Notes under the pieces: generated by a model
Told to the model about the DNA's origin: nothing
Database searches by the model: none
The model's input: the letters and a program-made list of their open reading frames with translations, nothing else
In this document: piece after piece, positions 1 through 6,378 of the stretch
Layout: every line of letters begins with the position of its first letter
How positions within the stretch are numbered: position 1 is the stretch's first letter
NCBI GenBank assembly: GCA_011372105.1
Contig: DRTT01000174.1
Coordinates: 1 to 6,695 of the forward strand
Reading direction: 5' to 3'
Length of the DNA: 6,695 nt
DNA from: Candidatus Aerophobota bacterium
GTDB lineage: Bacteria > Aerophobota > Aerophobia > Aerophobales > B3-G15
Translations under genes and position numbers: made by a program

Positions 1-980
1 CTGAAGAATTTATCCTCAAAGGTTCTTATTCCAAGTTTTTTTATGTAGTTTCTTATAGATTTTGCTTTCTCAAAAGCAGGATGACATTCAAGGTATTCCT
101 CTGTATATTTTAGCTCTGCCAGGGGATTGAATTTTCTTAAAGCTTTCTCCAGTTTCTCGCCTCTTGTTAAAGCGTAACGAAGAGAGAAAATTACATCTCT
201 TACCTTCTCCGGGAAGTAATGGTGAATGAGGATCATTACTCCTGCATTGCCATAAAAAAGGTGGGAGCCAAACATTACTGTTTCATGCAGAGAATTGTAA
301 AGTGTGGGAGGTCCAAATCTTTCCAGGAAGTGTTTTTCAATAGCTCTTACTCTTGCACTTTTTGCCTCCTCCAGGTTTCTTCCAAAAACAGCGTTTGTAT
401 CACTCCAGCCAAAAAGATTTCTTATATGTTGCATGTTTACGACCACAGGGTTTCTTGTTTCATCACCTCTCATATTAACATAGGCTCTTGTCTTTTTCTG
501 CCAGCCGAGTGGATCAGCAGCAGGGAGAATAGAAATGTGGGAGTTTTCAAGAATTTTTTCCCTTAAGGGACCTTCCTTGCAAAGAGAAAGGGCGATAATA
601 ATGCAGGTTAAAGAGTGAATTCTTTCCCCTCCATGGCATGTCCCCTCTATTACAATTTTGTTGGAAGAGGAGGGGTTTCCAAGCTCAAAGGTGTAGATTT
701 TATAACCAAGGGATTCTGTTTTGAAGTCCTCTTTTGGATTAAAAAAGTCCTTCACAGGAACAATTTGTATGGGGAGGTTGTTTTCTTCTATTATTTGAGC
801 CACTCTTTCAATAAACTCAGGGTAAGGTATCTCTCTCAAATTATTAATTTCAGGCTGATTTATAAGGCTATAGTCTATAACTCCACTATCATACATTGAA
901 AGGTCAATTTTGGAGCTTTTTATTATCCTGTCTATTTTTTTGTCCAGTCTTTTTACAAGCCACTTTCTTAGTTTATTCAC
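1..980 (-). CDS. M14-family zinc carboxypeptidase/deacylase-like protein, partial (C-terminus beyond the window)
   Basis: The frame is open from a GTG at 978-980 to the left edge, giving 326 visible residues and no stop. After about 90 residues comes a strand-rich stretch (IYTFELGNP at about 95-103). It leads to CHGGE with H116 and E119, fitting the first M14 zinc motif HxxE. PAADPLGW at 153-160 resembles the conserved NPDG-like turn, N169 and R171 could be the substrate-binding Asn/Arg pair, and SLHET at 230-234 offers H232 as the third zinc ligand. M14 enzymes hydrolyse C-terminal peptide or amide bonds, or act as aspartoacylase-like deacylases. The general-base Glu should lie beyond the window and cannot be checked. 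There is no signal peptide, so the protein is probably cytoplasmic and the substrate is unknown. The gene starts inside the end of the preceding gene (8-nt overlap), with a Shine-Dalgarno GGAGAG, so it is likely translationally coupled. The fold family is fairly secure; the exact function is not. Confidence 0.75.
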   Translation of the reverse strand, partial: MNKLRKWLVKRLDKKIDRIIKSSKIDLSMYDSGVIDYSLINQPEINNLREIPYPEFIERVAQIIEENNLPIQIVPVKDFFNPKEDFKTESLGYKIYTFELGNPSSSNKIVIEGTCHGGERIHSLTCIIIALSLCKEGPLREKILENSHISILPAADPLGWQKKTRAYVNMRGDETRNPVVVNMQHIRNLFGWSDTNAVFGRNLEEAKSARVRAIEKHFLERFGPPTLYNSLHETVMFGSHLFYGNAGVMILIHHYFPEKVRDVIFSLRYALTRGEKLEKALRKFNPLAELKYTEEYLECHPAFEKAKSIRNYIKKLGIRTFEDKFF

Positions 981-1764
981 TTTTTCTCTCCGGCCAGAGG
1001 GTAAATGGCACAGGTGGTTTTTTATATATGTCCCATTCAGTATCTTCTGTTGCCTGGGTTGCTACCCAGTAAAAGTCTTTTAAAAATCCAAGCCCAAGTC
1101 TTCCACAAAGCTTTGAGGCTATATTGAATCCTTCTTTTCCTTTATTTTTCCTTACTATGTTATTTAAAACCTTGAGAGCGAGATTTTCCTTCTGGACAAG
1201 GGTTATGTTGGAAAAAGCGTATTCTGCACCTTCCTCTATTTCCTCATACCAGGAAATTATTTTTTCCTTTGTTTTATTTAAAAAATAAGGGTCAACGATA
1301 AGCATCTGCCAGACCATAGGCTGGTATCCCTTGACCACTCTCATTATAAAAACGAGGGGGAAGAGTTTATGAATTATTCCGTAAAATCCACCGAACCTGT
1401 ATCTTCCGTAATAGAGGAAAAGGTCCTGGTATAGAAGGTATTGATTGGTGATATTCTCCTCCTGGAAGAATGTGTCCCTGAAAGCACATAAGAGGTTTTT
1501 TTCAAATTCAGGAGAAATTTTTTTCCTGGGAGCAATTTTTAAACTTCCATCCTCCTCTACCACGTCTAAGTAGGGAGAGTTTTCTGCAACCTCCCAGAGA
1601 TAGTTTTCTATTTTTTCCACGTTAAGAATAATTTCAAGGCTCTCTCTTCTTCTTGATATTTTCTGATTTCTTACCAGCCTGTCAGTGAAAAAAATAGGGT
1701 CTGTATGGGTTACAAGTGTATATCCGTCTTTTTGCCACACTTTATAAAGGTCTATTTTAGCCAT
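973..1764 (-). CDS. Protein of unknown function, 263 aa, middle gene of a coupled trio
   Basis: I do not recognise this family. The frame could begin at 1800, but the ATG at 1762-1764 is preferred because a strong GGAGGAGG precedes it and it then overlaps the upstream stop by 8 nt. The protein has no signal peptide and no clear transmembrane helix. Residues 28-55 are rich in Arg, Lys and Glu and probably helical. A Tyr/Phe-rich stretch at about 109-128 (YLLYQDLFLYYGRYRF within it) runs into a hydrophobic segment at about 129-144 that is interrupted by His, Lys and Arg, so it is more likely buried or peripheral than membrane-spanning. No cofactor or nucleotide motif was seen. The C-terminus is Pro-rich (KKPPVPFTLWP). 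The gene ends with an 8-nt overlap into the M14-like gene, so the two products are probably made in a fixed ratio and may act in one complex or pathway; that is inference. Confidence 0.7.
   Translation of the reverse strand: MAKIDLYKVWQKDGYTLVTHTDPIFFTDRLVRNQKISRRRESLEIILNVEKIENYLWEVAENSPYLDVVEEDGSLKIAPRKKISPEFEKNLLCAFRDTFFQEENITNQYLLYQDLFLYYGRYRFGGFYGIIHKLFPLVFIMRVVKGYQPMVWQMLIVDPYFLNKTKEKIISWYEEIEEGAEYAFSNITLVQKENLALKVLNNIVRKNKGKEGFNIASKLCGRLGLGFLKDFYWVATQATEDTEWDIYKKPPVPFTLWPERKSE
986..991 (-). promoter_or_regulatory. Ribosome binding site for the M14-like gene
   Basis: GGAGAG lies five bases before the GTG at 978-980. It supports this non-ATG start, because the reading frame itself stays open further upstream inside the preceding gene. 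Confidence 0.65.
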
Positions 1765-2584
1765 TTTCCTCCTCCAGGTAGGGAGAAAGGTCAAAATCAA
1801 GGTCTCTCACAGGAACAAGTATTCTTGGCGTGGGGATTTTTGGTATTAATACCATATCTCCCAGGAAAAAGCGAACTATCTTCTGGGGCAGGGTGTGGGC
1901 TATCATCTTTACAAGGAAACTGTCTTCAATCTCGGATAAGATTATCTGTCTGTAAGCATTTTCTATTTTTTCAAATGCAGGATTTTTTAACTTTTTAGCC
2001 TTGCAGTAGTCTCTTAATCTCTGACATATCTCAAGGTATCTTCCTTTTAGTGTTTTAAAATAACGGTAAACCTCATCTATAGCTTGTTGCTTTCTCTCTT
2101 CTTTTCCAGGAGTTACCTCTCTTATGTGATAATTTGCAAGCTTTTTCCCTGCTTTAAGCCTTTTCCACCAGTTATCTATTCCTACAAAAGCGTGGAAAGG
2201 TTGTCTGAACCATATAAACCACCATCCATAGGCTGTAACAAGGGCTATTATGTAGGCAATTAAGGTTCCGGTGAACATCTTGCGGTATGCCTTTCCTACA
2301 AGTTCTGCTTTTTCCAGATTATAGACGTAGGTGTCAATTATTTTTTCAATTTCTATTCCAATTTTCTCCATTTCTCCTGGAGAAAGACCGTATTTTACTC
2401 TGGGAGAGTAAAGGTTTATTTTTAAATTGTAAAAATGATTTCCCGGAATTTTTTCTCCTAACCTGTAAGGGTTAAGTTCCACCCAGACCATCCAGGATCC
2501 GCAGTCATGCCAGCTGGAAGAAGATGCCGGAATGACAAAACCATCCACTTCCACGTCAACTATTTTTTGACTCCATACAGCCAT
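1757..2584 (-). CDS. Protein of unknown function with one predicted transmembrane helix, 275 aa
   Basis: I do not recognise this family. The first half is probably beta-rich and has an unusual Ser/Trp/His/Cys patch (SSSSWHDCGSWMVW at 21-34). One strongly hydrophobic, aromatic segment at about 104-126 (LIAYIIALVTAYGWWFIWF within it) is the likely membrane helix; it is internal and there is no signal peptide. Residues 145-220 are rich in Lys, Arg and Glu and probably helical, perhaps coiled-coil. A second hydrophobic patch lies near 223-246, and the tail is acidic (SPYLEEENG). The start is the ATG at 2582-2584, 12 bp after the glcD-like stop. Its Shine-Dalgarno is weak (GAAAGATAG region), so translation may partly depend on ribosomes finishing the upstream gene. 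The 3' end overlaps the next gene by 8 nt. It could anchor the two downstream products at the inner membrane; that is inference only. Confidence 0.7.
   Translation of the reverse strand: MAVWSQKIVDVEVDGFVIPASSSSWHDCGSWMVWVELNPYRLGEKIPGNHFYNLKINLYSPRVKYGLSPGEMEKIGIEIEKIIDTYVYNLEKAELVGKAYRKMFTGTLIAYIIALVTAYGWWFIWFRQPFHAFVGIDNWWKRLKAGKKLANYHIREVTPGKEERKQQAIDEVYRYFKTLKGRYLEICQRLRDYCKAKKLKNPAFEKIENAYRQIILSEIEDSFLVKMIAHTLPQKIVRFFLGDMVLIPKIPTPRILVPVRDLDFDLSPYLEEENG
1768..1775 (-). promoter_or_regulatory. Strong ribosome binding site deciding the start of the middle unknown gene
   Basis: GGAGGAGG lies three bases before the ATG at 1762-1764 (six from the outer GGAGG). It lies inside the last codons of the preceding gene and argues against the longer in-frame start at 1800. 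Confidence 0.7.
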
Positions 2585-2596
2585 TTTTTCTATCTT

Positions 2597-3997
2597 TCAG
2601 AGGTCAAATATTTTTCCTGGGTTGAGTATATTATTGGGGTCAAAGGCTTTTTTTACCTTTCGTAAAAGTTCAATTTCTGCCCTGGTTAAAGCAAGATGCA
2701 GAAATTTTTTCTTTGTAAGACCTATGCCATGTTCACCGGAGATTTTTCCTCCCAGAGATATTGCTATTTTGAAAAGTTCATATAGGGCTTTTTCAACGTT
2801 TTCTTCCCAGTTTTTTTCTTCTTTAGAAGGTTTTATAAAATTATAGTGAACATTTCCATCTCCTAAGTGTCCGTAGACACCGGTTTTTAAGCTGTAGCTT
2901 TCATAAACCCTTTTACTTTTTTCCATAAATTCTACTATTTTACCCCGAGGAACAACTATATCCTCCTCAACCATACTTGCACCGGAGTTAAGGAGAGCTT
3001 CTCTCACAGATTGTCTGAACTTCCACAGATCTTCCTGTTGTTTGCGGTCCTGTGCCACCAGCACATCCTGGACATTTTCTTCTGTGAAGATTTTTTCTAA
3101 ATTTTCCATCCTTTCATTTACCTCCCCCTCCTCTCCATCTATTCCTATCATGAGGTAATGATGTGCAGAGGGGAGAAAAGGAGGATTTTGAACATACTCT
3201 TTTGTTATTTTTACTGCAAATTCCTCAATGTATTCAATACTTGTTAGAATTATCTTTTCCTGCCATATTTTTTTAAGGATACTTTGAAGAAGAGAAAGGT
3301 CGTCAAGACCTACAACAAGGTCTATTTTTACCTCAGGTAAAGGGATAACTTTTAGCACCACCTCGGTTATAGCCGCAAGAGTTCCCTCTGAGCCCACTAC
3401 AAGTTGGATTAACTTATAGTCTGTAACATTTTTTACAAGCTTACCACCTGCTTTAATTACATCCTGTGTGGGAGTTACTATTTCAAGCCCACTCACATAT
3501 TCCTTTGTTCCTCCGTATTTTACTGCATTTGCTCCTGAGGAAGATTGAGCAACATTTCCCCCTATGGTGCAGCTATCCATACTGGCAGGATTTACAGGGT
3601 AGAAAAGTCCTTCTCTGGCAAGTTCTCTCTGAAGATTACCATTGATAACCCCGGGCTCAACAACTGCCATGTAGTTTTCTCTGTCTATATCTTTTATTTT
3701 ATTCATTCTTTCAAAAGATAGGACAATTCCTCCTTTTACAGGAATTGCTCCTCCGGTAAGTCCTGTTCCTCCTCCTCGCGGAGTTAAAGGTATTTTCTCT
3801 TTGTTACAAAGTTTAAAAAGCTCCACAATTTGTTTTGAATTTTCCACCTTAACCACAATCTCTGGGAAAAAGCTTAACCCGGGTGTTTCGTCACGAGAAT
3901 AAGGCTCAAGATCTTCTTTTTCAGTTAGCACATATTTTTTACCCACTATTTCTTCTATTTTACTTATTATTCCTGGTGTTACTCTCCGATAGCTCAT
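2597..3997 (-). CDS. glcD: GlcD-family FAD-linked oxidoreductase (glycolate/D-lactate dehydrogenase-like)
   Basis: A 466-aa flavoprotein of the VAO/PCMH superfamily, close to the usual length of GlcD and bacterial D-lactate dehydrogenases. The FAD-binding domain occupies about 40-220, with PRGGGTGLTGGA at 73-84 and NPASMDSCTIGGNVAQSSSG at 136-155 for pyrophosphate and flavin contacts, and GSEGTL at 202-207. The C-terminal FAD-oxidase domain has GHLGDGNVH at about 376-384 and SGEHGIG at about 420-426, the metal/substrate-binding histidine motifs, and ends with FDPNNILNPGKIF. It likely oxidises a 2-hydroxy acid such as glycolate or D-lactate; the exact substrate cannot be read. A longer frame begins at 4036 inside the CDF gene, but the ATG at 3995-3997 has AAGGAG seven bases upstream and follows the CDF stop by one base. 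No glcE, glcF or etfAB partner is in the window, so the electron acceptor is unknown. It is part of the leftward operon. Confidence 0.9.
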   Translation of the reverse strand: MSYRRVTPGIISKIEEIVGKKYVLTEKEDLEPYSRDETPGLSFFPEIVVKVENSKQIVELFKLCNKEKIPLTPRGGGTGLTGGAIPVKGGIVLSFERMNKIKDIDRENYMAVVEPGVINGNLQRELAREGLFYPVNPASMDSCTIGGNVAQSSSGANAVKYGGTKEYVSGLEIVTPTQDVIKAGGKLVKNVTDYKLIQLVVGSEGTLAAITEVVLKVIPLPEVKIDLVVGLDDLSLLQSILKKIWQEKIILTSIEYIEEFAVKITKEYVQNPPFLPSAHHYLMIGIDGEEGEVNERMENLEKIFTEENVQDVLVAQDRKQQEDLWKFRQSVREALLNSGASMVEEDIVVPRGKIVEFMEKSKRVYESYSLKTGVYGHLGDGNVHYNFIKPSKEEKNWEENVEKALYELFKIAISLGGKISGEHGIGLTKKKFLHLALTRAEIELLRKVKKAFDPNNILNPGKIFDL

Positions 3998-3998
3998 C

Positions 3999-4910
3999 TT
4001 AAGACTCCTTTTTTTCTCTTCTTTCAAAAGGCTCAATATGCACTACCACCTCTCTTATTTGTGCCTTTTTTACATTCTCTATTATTCTCTTTTCAACTTC
4101 ATCGCTTATAGAATGTCCTCTCTTAACACTTATCTCTCCATCAACTTCCACATGAATCTCTGCTATCACTGAATTTCCTATATGCCTTGCACGTATGTTA
4201 TGGACTCCTGCCACTCCCGGGGTGAGAGAGGCTATCTCTTTTATCTGTTGAATAAGCTCCCTGCTGACAGATGAGTCTACAAGTTCCTCAAATGTTTCAA
4301 AGGATATTTTTACCCCTGCCTTTACTATAAAAAAAGCTATAATAACTGCTGCGACAGGGTCAAGAATTTTAAATCCAATTATACTTCCCCCAATTCCTAT
4401 AAAAGCTGCAAGGGAGGATAGAGCATCTGACCTGTGATGCCAGGCATTGGCAAGAAGGGATTTACTTTTTATTTTCTTTCCTACAAAAAAAGTGTAGCGG
4501 TAAAGGCTTTCCTTTGTTATAATTGAGATTAAAGCAATAACCAGGACAAAAATTTTTGGTGCAAAAAGGGGAGGATGAAAAATAGAATTCACTCCATCAT
4601 ACCCTATCTTTACTCCGGTTATTATCAAAAATATTCCCATCATTGAGCTTATGAGCGTTTCTATTTTTTCATGTCCATAAGGGTGTTTTTCATCGCTTGG
4701 TTTACTACTGTATTTTAATCCCACAATACAGGCAAAGTCTGTGATAAGGTCGGAGGCAGAATGCAGAGCATCAGCAATTATGGCTGCACTATGCCCGAAA
4801 ATACCTGCCAGAAGCTTTAAAAAAATAAGGCATACATTTACAAAGATACTTAAAATAGTTACCTTTCTTCCTCTGGTGTATTTTTCTCTTATTTTTTTGT
4901 CTTCTTTCAT
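3999..4910 (-). CDS. Cation diffusion facilitator (CDF) family metal transporter
   Basis: A 303-aa inner-membrane divalent-metal/proton antiporter of the CDF family, of typical length. A basic N-terminus precedes about six membrane helices, near 18-38, 42-64, 86-106, 119-135, 163-180 and 184-202. The transport site is complete: ADALHSASD at 46-54 gives H50 and D54 in helix 2, and AWHHRSDALSSL at 156-167 gives H158 and D162 in helix 5. A 2-His/2-Asp site is typical of zinc-selecting CDFs, but the HPYGHEK loop at 76-82 and the WHHRSD form also occur in the Fe/Zn group, so iron is possible. Residues from about 210 form the cytoplasmic ZT-dimer domain (GVHNIRARHIG, then HVEVDG). The usual role is metal efflux. 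It is the first gene of the leftward operon, driven by a predicted promoter overlapping a perfect palindrome. The Shine-Dalgarno is weak (GAGAAG about 14 bases upstream). No other start fits the domain. Confidence 0.93.
   Translation of the reverse strand: MKEDKKIREKYTRGRKVTILSIFVNVCLIFLKLLAGIFGHSAAIIADALHSASDLITDFACIVGLKYSSKPSDEKHPYGHEKIETLISSMMGIFLIITGVKIGYDGVNSIFHPPLFAPKIFVLVIALISIITKESLYRYTFFVGKKIKSKSLLANAWHHRSDALSSLAAFIGIGGSIIGFKILDPVAAVIIAFFIVKAGVKISFETFEELVDSSVSRELIQQIKEIASLTPGVAGVHNIRARHIGNSVIAEIHVEVDGEISVKRGHSISDEVEKRIIENVKKAQIREVVVHIEPFERREKKES
4005..4010 (-). promoter_or_regulatory. Ribosome binding site deciding the glcD-like start
   Basis: AAGGAG lies inside the last codons of the CDF gene, seven bases before the ATG at 3995-3997. 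It supports the 466-aa product over the 479-aa form starting at 4036. Confidence 0.7.
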
Positions 4911-4929
4911 TTTTTATAAATTTCTTCTC

Positions 4930-4957
4930 TTGCACTTTAATAAAATTATGCTAATTT
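4930..4957 (+). promoter_or_regulatory. Candidate rpmB promoter
   Basis: TTGCAC (4930-4935) and TAATTT (4952-4957) are separated by 16 bases. The -35 is good and the -10 is mediocre. A start near 4964 would leave a leader of about 37 bases before rpmB. No better pair was found in the 90-bp gap, so rpmB must start here or be read through from further left, which is unlikely because the left neighbour is on the other strand. Confidence 0.4.
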
Positions 4958-4967
4958 TATTAAAGTG
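4933..4967. repeat. Perfect 16-bp inverted repeat with 3-nt centre, probable operator between rpmB and the CDF gene
   Basis: The left arm CACTTTAATAAAATTA (4933-4948) and the right arm TAATTTTATTAAAGTG (4952-4967) are exact reverse complements around TGC. Relative to the predicted CDF start site the dyad spans about -29 to +6, an operator-like position. It also covers the weaker candidate rpmB promoter. It is very AT-rich and is not followed by a T-run in either direction, so a terminator is unlikely. The regulator is not identified; a metal sensor is the natural guess from the flanking genes, but the sequence is not a clear match to the Fur, Zur or PerR consensus. Confidence 0.8.
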
Positions 4968-4973
4968 TGTAAA
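4945..4973 (-). promoter_or_regulatory. Sigma70-type promoter of the CDF operon
   Basis: On the minus strand, TTTACA (4968-4973) and CATAAT (4945-4950) are separated by exactly 17 bases, each one mismatch from consensus. The transcript would start near 4938, giving a 5' leader of about 28 bases. The spacer and the -10 element lie within the palindrome, so a protein bound there would block this promoter. Confidence 0.65.
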
Positions 4974-5000
4974 TTTAGCAAATACTAAAAGGAGAGTTAT

Positions 5001-5189
5001 ATGGCTCGCAAATGCTATATATGTGGCAAAGGTCCTTCCGTTGGGCACAGAGTAAGCAGATCCGGACACAGAGCTAAAAGAAGGTGGTTGCCAAATCTTC
5101 AGAAGAAGAGAATCAAAATTAAGGATAGCATTCTTAAAACATACATCTGCACCTCTTGCTTGAAATCGGGGAAAGTTGAACTTGTTTGA
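5001..5189 (+). CDS. rpmB: 50S ribosomal protein L28, zinc-ribbon (four-cysteine) form
   Basis: A 62-aa ribosomal protein of the large subunit with the classic L28 start MARKC and the conserved KRRWLPNLQ stretch at 26-34. C5/C8 (CYIC) and C50/C53 (CTSC) form two CxxC pairs, so this is the zinc-binding C+ form and not the cysteine-free version some bacteria use under zinc starvation. GGAGAG at 4991-4996 is well spaced from the ATG. It is the only plus-strand gene in the window, standing alone between divergent and convergent neighbours. It is not joined to rpmG or other ribosomal genes here. The identity is secure. The short distance to the palindrome suggests shared control with the CDF gene. 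Confidence 0.95.
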   Translation: MARKCYICGKGPSVGHRVSRSGHRAKRRWLPNLQKKRIKIKDSILKTYICTSCLKSGKVELV

Positions 5190-5194
5190 TTTTT

Positions 5195-5216
5195 AAAGCT
5201 TAACTTTTATTTTTTT
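5195..5216 (+). terminator. Weak candidate terminator after rpmB
   Basis: A four-bp stem AAAG/CTTT with loop CTTAA (5195-5207) is followed by TATTTTTTT to 5216. The position after the rpmB stop and the T-run fit a terminator, but the stem is short and AT-rich. It overlaps the last codons of the convergent guaB3-like gene. Confidence 0.25.
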
Positions 5217-6373
5217 GGTATTTGCTGAATCCGCTGGAAAAATTTCCCCTCACTCTTAATAGCAGGTGCAATTACTATTTCCACCTTATGCATCTGCTTT
5301 ATATTATGAACTCCACAGTAGCTCATGCTTGTCTTAATTGCCCAGGTTAAATTTTGGGAGCCATCGTCCAGACGGGCAGGGCCATACAGGATTTCCTTTA
5401 AGGTTCCTGTTGTTCCAACCCATACTCTTGCCCCTCGTGGAAGGTTCTCGTCTGATGTTGCCATTCCCCAGTGATATCCTTTGCCCGGTGCCTCTTTTGC
5501 TCGAGCAAAAGCTGAACCAATCATCACTGCATCTGCTCCTGCAGCTAAGGCTTTACAGATGTCTCCTCCTGTTCTCATTCCTCCATCGGTGATTATGGAA
5601 ACATAACGCCCCGTCTTTTTAAAATAATCATCTCTTGCAGCTGCCGCATCTATTGTAGCTGTTACCTGAGGCACACCCACACCTAAGACTTCTCTTGTGG
5701 TGCAGGCTGCACCAGGTCCAACTCCAACTAAAACTGCGTCCACTCCTGTCTCCATTAATTGATAGGCAGCTTTGTAAGTAACACAGTTTCCTGCAATGAT
5801 AGGAATTGACATTAATTTACGGAAGCTTTTAAAGTCAAGAGCCTCCCTTTTTGAAGAGATGTATCTTGCTGTTGCAACTGTGGCCTGCACTACAAAAATA
5901 TCAGCTCCTGCCTCCTGTGCTACTGGCCCAAATTCTTTTGCCTGCTGAGGAATGCAGGAGACAGCTGCTACAACACCTGCTTTTTTTATTTGGGAGATTC
6001 TTTTTTCAATTAGCTCTTCTTTTATGGGTTCTTTGTATATTTTTTGAATTATCTTTACAGCCTCTTCAGGGGAGGAGTGAATTATTTCTTCAATAACTTT
6101 TTGTGGATTCTCGTATCGGGTTTGAATCCCTCCTAAGTTAAGAACTGCAAGACCTCCAAGTTTTCCCATCTCTATAGCAAAGCTAACATCCACAACTCCA
6201 TCCATTGCTGCAGCCAGGATGGGTATTTTAAAGGAGATATCTCCTATTTGCCAGCTTATGTCAACATCCTCAGGGTCAATTGTTTCATTTCCAGGAACAA
6301 GTGCTACTTCATCAAACCCATAAGCTCTTCTTGCTTTTCTTCCTATTCCTATATCTATGTAGGAGTTTTCCAT
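5207..6373 (-). CDS. guaB3: GuaB3-type IMP dehydrogenase-family protein
   Basis: A 388-aa TIM-barrel enzyme of the IMPDH/GMP reductase family. The N-terminus (IGRKARRAYGFDEVALVP at 10-27) and the overall pattern match the GuaB3 group best known from Cyanobacteria and Actinobacteria. The two CBS domains of canonical GuaB are absent. The catalytic Cys loop is intact (GPGAACTTREVLGVG at 219-233, C224), as are the phosphate-binding DGGMRTGGDICKAL at 263-276 and MIGS at 284-287. Canonical family members oxidise IMP to XMP with NAD for GTP synthesis. Cyanobacterial GuaB3 is reported to have IMPDH activity, whereas the actinobacterial role is unclear, so the activity here is inferred. Two starts are possible: an ATG at 6385 forming TAATG with the prfB stop, and the ATG at 6371-6373, preferred because GGAGG sits five bases upstream. 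It is probably cotranscribed with prfB. Confidence 0.88.
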   Translation of the reverse strand: MENSYIDIGIGRKARRAYGFDEVALVPGNETIDPEDVDISWQIGDISFKIPILAAAMDGVVDVSFAIEMGKLGGLAVLNLGGIQTRYENPQKVIEEIIHSSPEEAVKIIQKIYKEPIKEELIEKRISQIKKAGVVAAVSCIPQQAKEFGPVAQEAGADIFVVQATVATARYISSKREALDFKSFRKLMSIPIIAGNCVTYKAAYQLMETGVDAVLVGVGPGAACTTREVLGVGVPQVTATIDAAAARDDYFKKTGRYVSIITDGGMRTGGDICKALAAGADAVMIGSAFARAKEAPGKGYHWGMATSDENLPRGARVWVGTTGTLKEILYGPARLDDGSQNLTWAIKTSMSYCGVHNIKQMHKVEIVIAPAIKSEGKFFQRIQQIPKK

Positions 6374-6378
6374 TTTTT

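Noticed and set aside
219..899. Plus-strand open frames opposite the M14-like gene
   Set aside because: Their translations show no family features, and the minus strand carries a clear continuous M14-like protein here; they are antisense shadows.
1757..1800. Longer start at 1800 for the middle unknown protein (275 instead of 263 aa)
   Set aside because: The extra 12 residues lie inside the upstream gene and lack a good ribosome binding site, while the ATG at 1762-1764 has GGAGGAGG directly upstream.
3998..4036. Longer start at 4036 for the glcD-like gene
   Set aside because: It would extend 38 bases into the CDF gene with Lys-rich sequence not typical of the family; the ATG at 3995-3997 has a well-placed AAGGAG.
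4933..4967. The palindrome as a bidirectional terminator
   Set aside because: It sits between two divergent starts, has no GC-rich stem or trailing T-run, and overlaps promoter elements.
4741..5055. Plus-strand frame running across the divergent promoter into rpmB
   Set aside because: It is antisense to conserved CDF sequence, crosses the palindrome and reads rpmB out of frame; no family features.
5338..6096. Leu-rich plus-strand frames opposite guaB3
   Set aside because: They are compositionally biased translations antisense to well-conserved IMPDH-family motifs.
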